Part shown: positions 37,501-47,361 of the stretch, one piece after another
Layout of the letters: the number at the start of each line of letters is the position of its first letter
Numbering within the stretch: the first letter of the stretch is position 1
Assembly: GCA_029582165.1 (NCBI GenBank)
Contig: CM055884.1
Span: 11,288,537 to 11,352,536, forward strand
Length of the DNA stretch: 64,000 nucleotides
Direction: 5' to 3'
Source: Portulaca oleracea
Lineage: Eukaryota; Streptophyta; Magnoliopsida; Caryophyllales; Portulacaceae
Notes under the pieces: generated by a model
What the model saw: only the letters and a program-made list of their open reading frames with translations
What the model was told of the DNA's origin: nothing
Databases searched by the model: none
Position numbers and translations under genes: made by a program

Positions 37501-38050
37501 GACCCGAGACCCGAACAGAAAACCAAATGTGGGCCGGGAATGGCACCCGGATGGATGACCCGATCTTCACCCAGACCCGAAACCCGAACAGGAAACCCAA
37601 ACAAGGGCCGGGAGTGGCACCCGGATGGATGACCCGATCTTGACCTGGACCCAAAAACAGATATGGACTGTGACCTGATTAAAGCTCACACCCAGAATCT
37701 CAGCTAACCAAAACCGACCCAAACCGGGATTGTAACCCGAAAAGTGACCCAATTAAGTTCGCATCAGGACCCTCAGCTGAACCAAAACTGACCCGAATTG
37801 ATTTATCTGTTTGTCAGGACTCAATGCTGCTGCTCAGTCCAAGCTGAGTGGCTGCAACCCGATCCTGGCCTGGACCCGAAGGAAGCCCACCCCGAAACTG
37901 ATCTGGACTGTGACCTGAAAAGTGACCAGATTAAGCTCACACCAGGACCTCAGCTGACCCGAACCCGGCTTCACCCGATCCGATTCACCCGGTCGCTTGT
38001 GACGACTCAATGCTGCTGCTCAATCCAAGCTGAACGGCTGCAATTTGTTG
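37501..38050. repeat. Direct repeats in the pectate lyase leader region
   Basis: A roughly 76-base unit (ACCCGAACAGAAAACC, GGCACCCGGATGGATGACCC, GATCTTCACCC) is duplicated at about 37500-37578 and 37576-37653, and a second word set (GACTCAATGCTGCTGCTCAG, CCAAGCTGAGTGGCTGCAA) occurs at about 37818-37857 and 38005-38043. They lie just upstream of the start codon and probably inside the 5' untranslated region or its intron. Confidence 0.75.
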
Positions 38051-38711
38051 TTCAACAATAGAATCAGTTCAGTTACTACAGCTTGCAGTGTTTGGGGGTT
38101 GAGAGTGAAGAAGAAAATGGGGGAGGAGTGACGTCATTGTGAAAACGGAAAGATCTATCATGAATATGGGAGTAGATATCAATTGAATGATTTGAATGAG
38201 TTCAGTTACACAAAAGTGAACATTTACAGCCTGGAAAAAAGTTGAAAAAAATGGTAAATAAGGAAATAAAATAAATTCTGGGTTTGAGATAGTTCAACAC
38301 AGAACAGATTGCATGTTCATTCATGATGGATGTTAGTAACCCGGAAAATGGGTTTTGAACACAAATTGCATGTTCAAAAAGTGTGATATGACCTTCAAAA
38401 CCAAAGTAATGAAGCAAAATGAAGTCTAAATTTGGGAGTGGGAAAGAAAGAATGAACGCATTGGCAGAGCAAAAGTTGAGATCTATACCTGTCGATTGGT
38501 AGTAGTCCAGAAGACCTAGCAAGCAGGAGGAGGATGAAAAGAAAAGCTTCTAGTGTTGAACAATGGTGACGAGAGTCGGAGGTTCTGACATGAACTCAGA
38601 CAAACTGAGAGAGGGGAGGAATTAATCAATTAAATGTAGGGTTTATCCAGTACCAAAAAAAGAGAGCGAGAGAAGGAGTAGTAGTAATGGAGAAGAAGCG
38701 GGTATTTAATT

Positions 38712-39219
38712 GGGTTTTTCTCACAAAATATTCCGGAGTCGGAGGTTATTGGCTGAAAATATTCTAAATTCACTTTTTGGCTAAAAATAGTTAAATCAGA
38801 ATTTATTTACTCAGACTAAACCGAAATCTCTGCGTCGAAATCTTGACCTGACAGCTGAAGACGCTGTTTTTAATTGATTTTGGTTTTGAATTTTGTTTTT
38901 AAGTTTATTTAAACCCCAATTCACTTAAATTTGTAATGACATGACAATAGATTAAAAATAAAAACACTCGGACTCAACTTTTATTATGTTAAAGTGTTTT
39001 TATTTTTAATCCATTGACATGTTATTATAAGTTTAAGTGAGTTAGGGTCTAAATAAGCTTAAAAACAAAACTCAAAACCAAAATCAATTAAAGAAACACG
39101 TGTTTCGGATTAGTCCGAATAAATAAGTTACAAGTTTGGATTATTTTCAGCTAAAAAGTGAGTTTGGACTATTTTCAACTGATGGCCTCTCACTTCGGAT
39201 TATTTTGAGTCAAAAATCC
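38712..39219. mobile_element. Long fold-back MITE of Mutator type upstream of the pectate lyase
   Basis: The 508 bases form one imperfect hairpin with arms of about 230-240 bases. Ends are GGGTTTTTCTCACAAAATAT and, inverted, GGATTTTTGACTCAAAATAA. The centre is near 38968-38992 (CTCGGACTCAACTTTTATT). A perfect nine-base duplication, TATTTAATT, flanks it (38703-38711 and 39220-39228). It sits about 1.2 kb upstream of the pectate lyase start codon, in the likely promoter. Confidence 0.85.
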
Positions 39220-39894
39220 TATTTAATTTGAGTTTAGGCAGTCTTCAGTCTTCACTGATATGTTATGACCCGGGGAGGGGAGGGGACCCGCCATTTTGTA
39301 TGAACAGCTGGCCTGTTTGTTTTAGGCCCGTTTAAGCTAAGCTATAATAGCCCGCTCCATAGCCTAGGCCTCCAAAATTTGGGATGTCCACTTGTTAGTT
39401 AAGTTTTTAGTAAAGAGTTTTTTCATGTCAAGGTCCCCCACTTTGTAAACTTTTAGAAAATTCATACCTTTTTAGAAAAGAGTTAGTATTAATAAATGGT
39501 TCATTTTTGGTAAATTTTAAAAATTTAGTAACTTCTAATAAATTTTAGTAAAGGATGTTAAGCAAATGCAACAACACGAATGTAGTCTTGGAACATGTGT
39601 CAGAAAATAACAATCTTTTGCAGTAAGGAACTAAGTTTGTGGAAACTCTGTGAAGTTAGTTTGTGGGAACTCTATGAAGTTCCTGAAACTTAAATGATTT
39701 CCTTTTTCTCCAACCGATGAAATATTGACACGCGGCATACCACTATAGCAAGACATGCATTTGGAATGAGTTTCTTTGTTGTAGAGAAAATAAAATAAGA
39801 TTCCAAAAAATAAGAATGATAGATGATGTGGAAGGAGGGGACTACAAGTTTCATTCCAAAAACAAGATCATCATATCATTTGCTCTTAGATATA

Positions 39895-40112
39895 CTCCCT
39901 CTATTAATATTGTCTCTGTTCCATATTAATTGTCATTTTGTTAACTGATACAGTCTCTAATTCACTTGTTGATTGATAATTTCTTATGTAATATTTTATT
40001 AATAATTGTAATATTATACTTTTAGAATAGTATTTTTTATTACGAATCTAATCAGTGGCGTAACCCAGGCTACTGCATAATTTTCAAAGACAACAATATG
40101 GAACAAAGGGAG
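39895..40112. mobile_element. Stowaway-like MITE
   Basis: Ends CTCCCTCTATTAATATTG and, inverted, CTCCCTTTGTTCCATATTG are flanked by TA (39893-39894, 40113-40114). The interior (TGATTGATAATTTCTTATG, TATTTTTTATTACGAATCTA) belongs to the same family as 14067 and 54250, with an unrelated insert near 40053-40072. Confidence 0.85.
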
Positions 40113-40409
40113 TATCACCTTTGAAAACTATGCCATTAAAATTTAAAAATTTTGACCATATACTTCTCAATATATACAATAACTTGTATCAAACTAATAC
40201 AATGGTCAACGCTAACTTTTTCTTTTCTACAACAAATCATTGTACTGGTATATATTAAAAAAATTATGGTTAAAATTCATGGTAAAAATCTGCCTACCAA
40301 AAAGCATGATAAGCAACTTCAAATCTAAACATATCAATTTTCATTATAGACAACTATCTGGACTAAGCAACATCTACCTCTGTTGTCTATTGTCATACCT
40401 AAAAGAACA

Positions 40410-40424
40410 GGGGGGGGGGGGGGG
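40410..40424. repeat. G15 homopolymer
   Basis: A run of about fifteen G occurs in AT-rich spacer DNA. The length is uncertain because such runs are error-prone. Confidence 0.85.
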
Positions 40425-40793
40425 AGGTGACATCCACATCCACCATCTAGTAATTAGTAGCCAAAAAAAAACCCACAATCTAAAGGTAAAAATCTGCCTA
40501 CAAAAAAAATGATAAGCAACTTCACATCTAAACATATCAATTTTCAGTATGGATAACTACTCTGCCTCAAAAAAAAATGATAAGCAACTTCAAAACTAAA
40601 CATATCAACCTTCATTAAGTCAAAACTATACTAAATTTGTGTAAAAACTAGCAACCCGCGGTTCGAGACTAACGACCAGGAAAACGTTACCGGTAACTAT
40701 GACCTTCATTATAGACAACTAAGCAATATCTACCTCCTTGCCAATTTGTTGTTATATATCTAAAAAAACACAATCTAAAGGTAAAAACTTGCC

Positions 40794-42074
40794 TTAACTT
40801 ATGGAAGATGAAGGTAAACCTGGATCAAGAAGGGCAAGGATGAACTCTTTCTTCAACTCAACAGTGGATGCCTCATAGAAAGCGATTATGCGACTCGTGT
40901 CAGAAGCCAGCTTAATTACCGCACTAATCACTTGATCTCGACTGAGCCCGGGGATCTTCCTTACTTCACTGAATAAGTTCTTCCTCTGCTCGGCGAGCTT
41001 GAGTTCACGAGCCATCAAGCTTTGATAGTGTTGTTGGGTGGTGGAGATGGCACTCGCAATGATTGAAAGATGTGAATTGATGTCGTTGATGAAACCCAGT
41101 AAGTTAATGTCCGTAATCTGGATGGTTGAAAAAGATTGTTTTCCAGCTTAGATTGTAATGGACTAAAGTAAAGTGCTAGAGGTGGGAAAAGTTCGAGTTC
41201 GGTCAATTCGAGTTTGAACAGTGGGATAAAATCCCGAACCCTGTCGGAATATCAAATTTTGACACTTTGCAATGTCCAAACCTCGACCCAAATTGTCCAA
41301 ATTTTCCAAACCCGAATTTTTCTGAGTATGACTAAACCTAAATTTATACTAAATTTAAACACAACTTCAATATTTTGTCTGAATTTCAGGATTCAGACAC
41401 TGTCAAAATGTGTCCCAACGTGAATTTGACACATTTGGACAACCCTAATTTCTTACCCTAAACCCGAACCCGATTTTAGAACTGAACTTGACCAACTGGA
41501 TGACCAAACCTAGTTTAATTCGGGTGGAACTGGTTTTCACCAGCGCTAAAAGTGCCTCATTAAACCTCCACTCCTTTTTTTCCCCAACGGAGTAGTACAC
41601 TGCGAACAAGTCCTAAATATTGGGTAAATTAGAACCAATATCTCTAAATTGCAAAATTTAAGGGTAAGACTACTTCTTCCGACTCTTCAATACCCCGCTG
41701 GGCGGGATTTCGAAGCATTGATTTTGTTTTTGTTTGTTTATGAAACCCATTAAGTTAGAACACAAATTACCAAATGCACATATCAAGTTTGCAACCTCCT
41801 GTGACATTACCTTTTTCTTCTTCCCCTTGCTTGTTGAAACATGAGACTGCTCACCAGCAACATCATCACTCCCATGAGGTGGTGCATCGACTTTGTTTAA
41901 TCTACGTCGCTTTCTTTTTCTACTGCTACATTCCGTTTCGTGTGCCTCATTAGTAAATAATGCCATAAGGATCGTCACCATGGCTGCATTGATCATGAGC
42001 AAGATCGCAACGAACAGTCCCATTTGCATCTTCACCCTCTTTCTCACTTGCAACAGTTCGGGGGACGGAGCCAT
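40794..42074 (-). CDS. Hypothetical two-exon gene, basic N-terminus with membrane-like segment
   Basis: I do not recognise the product. Exon 1 (42074-41694) opens MAPSPELLQVRKRVKMQ, has one hydrophobic stretch (LFVAILLMINAAMVTILMALF, about 20-40), then a basic patch (RKRKRRR, nuclear-signal-like). Exon 2 (41117-40794) begins ITDINLLGFINDINSHL and is a charged, helical region (LKLAEQRKNLFSEVRKIP, RDQVISAVIKLASDTS) ending SSSIS. Joined GGG/GT to CAG/ATT they keep phase and give 234 residues. Exon 1 can also read on to a stop at 41670; that extension contains SNLMGFINK, like the NLLGFIND at the start of exon 2. A 5' untranslated exon ending at about 42941 (ACA/GTGAGTAAG) with an acceptor just before the ATG is plausible. 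A hAT-like MITE sits in the intron. Confidence 0.5.
41177..41547. mobile_element. hAT-like MITE in the hypothetical gene's intron
   Basis: It starts TAGAGGTGGGAAAAGTTCG and ends GTTTTCACCAGCGCT. The flanks TAAAGTGC (41169-41176) and AAAAGTGC (41548-41555) match at seven of eight bases, fitting a hAT eight-base duplication. The interior shares CCCGAA, AATTGTCC and CGAATTTTTC words with the element at 45266. Confidence 0.65.
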
Positions 42075-43271
42075 TTTCTGTTAGATGCATACTCATCTCG
42101 CAATCAGGCCCATAGGATAACATCATAGATTCATAGTTACCAAGAACGCTACATACGCATGTGACCCGCGTTCTGGGAACAAGCGTCCCGAAGTCAAAAC
42201 TTGACTAAAATTGTGTAAAAATTATCGACCTGCATTCCAGGTCTAACGACCCGGGAAGCGTTTCAAGTAACTATAGATGACATCCATATCCACAACACAC
42301 AACATCGAGGTTTCAAGATGTTTTTAACTAAATTTACCGAAGTTTAACAAAATTTACAAAACTTAACAAAAATTACCAAAGTTAAAAAAAATTTTGAAAT
42401 TATGTTTGATGTATTAGGGTAAATTTGACAAAAGTTATCAAAATTCATCAAGAGTTACCAACATTTATCTTTTACCCAATTACTTTTCACTCGTGAATTT
42501 GACACAAACAATTTCTTTAAAAGATTTCCTGATTCTCAATCCAGTCCCAAATTTGAGCAAGTATATATAGCAATCAAAGATCAATCAACACATAAACAAC
42601 ACCAAGAAACGGTGCAAATGATCAAAATTATCAACACATCAGCGCAATCAATCAAACAATAAACCATGATCAACAACAAGCAACGCCTCAACAGATGAAG
42701 GAACAAGATGTACAGAAACATATCCAAAATGAACAGATTGAGAGAAGATGAAAGCGAAAAAATAAGACGAGTGAAAATTGGGGGAAAACAATGGTAGAGA
42801 GCGAACTGAACGGGAAATTAGAGAAATGAATGTACTAACAGTTGTCGGAGTTCCGTCGCCGGTGGAGATGGTTCCTCGGAGGCGGTGGAGACGGCGGCGA
42901 CGGCGACGGCGACGGCAGCCGGCGGAGCACGCTTACTCACTGTTAGGGTATGCGTCTGCGGTATGAACTACAAGGCGGGAATTGGAGAGGGCAGATGTAA
43001 ATTGTAAATAATCGTCTCCCTCCCTCCCATTTTACTATTTATTGACTTGATATAGTTTTAAAACTTTTGCTATTGATTTTTATAATCATATACAAATGTT
43101 TTATTGTATAAATATATTATTATAATATTAGTGATGAAAAGTACTATAATATAAAATATAATAGTATTACATGTTTTTTATAAATTAATACATAGGAAAT
43201 GATCGGTGAGAAAATATAATGTAAATTGCGTAATATTTATTATGAATAGTTAAAATGTAGAGAAGGAAATA
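42075..43271. other. Spacer and probable leader of the hypothetical gene
   Basis: About 42830-42960 is a GGCGGCGACGGCGAC-type triplet-rich patch with a good minus-strand donor site; it may be a 5' untranslated exon. The remainder is AT-rich with no other signal. Confidence 0.45.
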
Positions 43272-44702
43272 CTCCCTCCGTTTCATATTAATTGACACTT
43301 TAACTAACTTATTCTGTTTCAAAATAATTGTCACTTTTCGTTTTCCAATATTCAATTTAATTATTTTATTTAAAAAATTAATTATATTAACTTTTTACTT
43401 TTCTTCTTTTCGATAAATTTTTTTTTGTTTTTCCTCACTCTCTCTCCTCCCTCACTTCTCAGTTCTCACCCGACCCCTGCTGTGGCCCTCTTCGCCCCTT
43501 GCTTCAACCACCGCCAAAACAACCACCAGAACCGCCTCCACCGCTGCCATTATTATGACCCTCACACCACCAATAACCACCGCAACTAGGGGTGTCCAAA
43601 AGCGGGTAACTGCTATTACGGTTAACCGCTTTTGCGGTTTTAAGTTTTTCCAAACCTAAACCGTAACCGCCTAAGCGGTTAACCGCTTTTGAAAATCGGA
43701 AACTAAACCAAACCTAAACCGGCGGTTAACCACATTGACAATGCGGTTAACCACGGTTTGCTCCAATTTTCGAATTTTTTAGGAGGTTTTTTTGGGTTTT
43801 TTTTAAAAAAATTATATATAACCGGTTAACCGCGGTTAACCGATTTTCCAAAATTCAAAACCAAAACCTAAACCGCATATACCGGTTTGGTTAACCGAAA
43901 CCATAAAAATATAAAATGTTTTGGTTTTACCGGTTTACGGTTTCGGTTTGCGGTTTAGGTTAACCATTAACACCCCTAGCTGCAACACCACCAACCCAAA
44001 ACGCTCCAAAAATCACACAAAGAAACATCCTCTGTCTGAAATTTATCGAAAACTACCGGTTTTTGCGCGCGACCAAAACAGCCCATTGATTCCTCTGTTT
44101 TTGCGCGCGACCACCACCTTCTCAGGCCACCGAATCGCCACCAAACCACCCAAACCTATTCCCTCAGTCGACTCGGCCACCCTCCTGTCTGAAAACTACC
44201 GGTAACCATCTCCCAAAACCACCCAAACGTCCCCTGTTCTCGCGCCCCTGTTTAGCGTCGGCCCCAAATCTATCGCTCTTCTCAGCGACCGCCTGTCTTC
44301 ACTTCGATCACCACCGGCGCCGGTGACCACCTGCTCCAATCCCTCATTCTCTCTCATCTCTCCTCCCAACGTAACGCCACTGTCCTACCGCCACTACCAC
44401 CACCTCCTTCGCCCGCCAGAGGCGGCGCCAACCCGTCACCAATCACCTACCACTTTTGTCTGAGTCTAGAAATTTGAGAGGGGACATATCATTTCTCAAC
44501 CGGGGCGCACACCTTGTCCCAGGCGAGTAAAAGTGGTGGTAAAAGAAGATAATTATGGACTTTAGAGAGAGAGAAAAAGTGACTACTGAGTTGTCTTGGA
44601 GAGAGATAAAAGGGATGAGCAGTAAATGAGGGGTAGTTTTTCAGTTGAGCCTTGGTAAGTGAGATTTTCTCTAGTCCGCCACTTAATTCGAAACGGAGGG
44701 AG
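43272..44702. mobile_element. Large element with Stowaway-like ends and a nested MITE
   Basis: The ends CTCCCTCCGTTTCATATTAA and, inverted, CTCCCTCCGTTTCGAATTAA are flanked by TA (43270-43271, 44703-44704). At 1.43 kb it is far longer than its relatives in this window. The interior is unusually C-rich (CCACCACCGCC-type) and includes a complete hAT-like MITE. It has no transposase frame. It could be a Stowaway that captured genomic DNA, or two separate eroded MITEs bracketing other sequence. Confidence 0.6.
43587..43978. mobile_element. hAT-like MITE nested in the larger element
   Basis: Ends are TAGGGGTGTCCAAAAGCGGG and, inverted, TAGGGGTGTTAATGGTTAACC, typical of hAT. The eight-base flanks ACCGCAAC and GCTGCAAC match at six positions. 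The interior is made of repeated GGTTAACCGC and TAACCGCTTTTG-like words. Confidence 0.75.
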
Positions 44703-45265
44703 TATATATTTTAGGGTGGGGAGTTGTATGGAGGAAATAATTGTGTTGGTTAATGATTTTATTGAGAATTAGAATAGATAGACATTTTTAATTAAAATTG
44801 TATCCTATAAAAAATAATTAAATAATAGTAGATCTAATATATAGATCTACAAAGCGATTTTTTTAAGATCTTACTCGTAGAGCTCATTCAATTTTGTATT
44901 TTACTCATGAATCAATTGAACCTTTCAATAAGGATTTTTCCTTGGAAAACACCTTCAACATAATGATTTGGAATTGGAAAATTTTATAAATACATAACGT
45001 CTTAATTCCTAACTCTAAACTCATTTATTAAAAAAATAATAATAAATAAAAAAAGAGTTATACCAAATTGAAAATATGAAAGCTCCATTGCATGTATAAG
45101 TCTAAAAGCTAAGTAATTCGACCTAGAAATACAATAGAATAAAGTTTAGCGTACGTGGGTCAATTTTTTTTTGTATAAGAGTTTGTTTGCTAACCTCCAT
45201 GGTAAAAAACACAATAACTGAAAGTCGGCAAAAACCCTAATTTAACATAATCGCAACAGTGTTAT

Positions 45266-45533
45266 TAGTGCTGGCAAAATTTCATCCGACACAAATTACC
45301 CGAATTGTCCGACCCGGAAAAAATCGGGTCTGGACAAAGATTTTTCGTCCGAATTTTCATATTGACGGAATATTCGGATATAAAATTTCTCTTTTTCTAT
45401 TGTCCGAACCTGATTTTAGATTCGTTCGAATTGTCCGACTGGTTTGACCCGAAATAAAACGGGGTCTTATGAATTTTTCGTCCGAATTTTGATATTGTCC
45501 AAATTTGTCCGACCCGAATTTTTGCCGGCGCTA
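45266..45533. mobile_element. hAT-like MITE, best preserved copy of its family here
   Basis: Ends are TAGTGCTGGCAAAATTTC and, inverted, TAGCGCCGGCAAAAATTCG. The flanks AGTGTTAT (45258-45265) and AGTGTTCT (45534-45541) match at seven of eight bases. The interior carries repeated CCGAATTGTCCGACCCG-like words. Degraded relatives lie near 4719, 36553, 41177 and 46480. Confidence 0.8.
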
Positions 45534-47361
45534 AGTGTTCTCAAACGACTACACCGCCTTTTTTTTCCTTTTTTTTTTACACTTAACACCGAGATAGTGC
45601 TTGGCATTTCGAGAGCAAATGGTTGGTCAAAGCAAAGGTTCAAGGATATGAAACTATTCTGTCACGTAAGGCACTTTACAAATCTACTCATCACTCTTAA
45701 GCGACTTAATCACTAGCGACCAACTAGCTGTCCATTTGTAAATCCAAACCCTTCGGATCCATCATCGATTCTTATGTTAGGATTGAAGAGAACTCAAGCA
45801 ACTACAAACAATAGGAAATAATAGTGGAAAATAAATCAGATGTTTAACATGGAAAAAATTCAAAGCGGTAAAAAAAAATCACGGAATCAATGCACTAGTA
45901 ATATAAGGATTACAATTACACAGGTTGTGTTTCTCTCTATATCACTTGATCTCAATCGGATTCAGGATACTGGGATACTCTATGGGATACATCATAAGGA
46001 TAATTAGAGCCAAATATATATTAGAGGGTACAAGGGAAACCGAGGTTACAATATAGCAATAACCTAGAAAACTAGCTGCCGCACACGAACTGGGCTTCAG
46101 CAGGCGACATGGCCCAAACTGAGACACAGGTGGCGCCTAGGCAACGCTGGTCGCGTGACCCCTTGTGTGGCTTCTGGACAAGGCGCTGGCAGCGACGCTG
46201 GTGGTGTCGGGTTTCGGCGCTGGTGGCGTCTCACTACTTCGTCTCTCCCCTTCTTCCTCGTTTTCCCGTTTTGCTTCCTTCTTCTCTTCATTTGGTCTCC
46301 ACACACAACATCTTGTTGAGGCAAAATGTAAAGTTCCCTTAGATTTATTTTTAGGTGAAACACTAATTGAGTTACTTGTCCAAAGATACCACTTAAGTTT
46401 GAATTTAAGTGCAATCTAAAGTAGATAATACACTCGTTTTTAATCCCTTTAAAAATATTCTAATGGTATGGTGTAGAAAAAAAACCCGATTTGCCCCCAA
46501 TCCAATTTGGACGTTGTCCAATATTCAGATACAATACCTTTTTGTTTGTTTTATTGTCCAAAGCTAATTTCACTTACACTTGAATTGTCCGACCTAAAAA
46601 AAGTTGGATTCGAACATCAATTTCTTGTCCAATTTTCGATAGTATCGAATTTTCCCGGCCTGAGTTTAACCTCGACACAAAATTTTTTGGTATTTTTTTT
46701 GTTCTTGTACATAACATGCAATTTATTAGATGCATCGGAGAATGTGCTCCAAATATTACGATTGTTCACTCTTATATATTGGGTTGTTCATCCACATATG
46801 TCACTCTGATTATTATGATTTTTCACTCGTAAATATTTGGAGCGCATCTTGTAGGAGTATGTAATATACATTGGAGATAACATCTGCAAGAACAAAAAAA
46901 AATACAACTATTTTATTTATTTATTTGTGATTATTATGATTATTATGATTTTTTTTTTACTTGAAACATAATTATGGTTATTATGAATTTTTTTACTTGA
47001 AACATAATTTCCATGGCTCTCATTTTGTGACCCTACACGTGTCAGCTAGTAGGACCCATCTGAAGTGCAAATTAGAAATGCTACTAACAAAAAGTGAAGG
47101 CTGCTGAAGACCTAAAATTATTTTATTTATTTATTTGTGACTGAAAAAAATTGGAAAATATTCCTATTTCCTAACATCAGAGAAAAAAAATAAGAAGAAT
47201 ATAACGAGCGAAACAGAAAATGGGTGGGTAGAATATTCTCTGTCCTCCATTTTCATTCCCATTTTTTCTCTGCTTAAATTTCATCCTCTCAATCGCAAAT
47301 TTCCTCACATTATTGTTCACATCACTTCTCAATCTCATCTCACAAAACCCCATTTCTAATC
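45534..47361. other. Spacer upstream of SGPP
   Basis: It holds a GC-richer patch at 46090-46300 with open frames on both strands but no recognisable protein, a fragment of the hAT-like family near 46480-46690, and direct repeats of ACTTGAAACATAATT at about 46957-47010. The last 200 bases (CT-rich, CTCTCAATCGCAAATTTCC) look like the SGPP 5' untranslated region. Confidence 0.5.

Noticed and set aside
46097..46414. Open frames on both strands in a GC-richer patch
   Set aside because: No motif, no splice context and no resemblance to a known family; similar length frames occur by chance in such composition.
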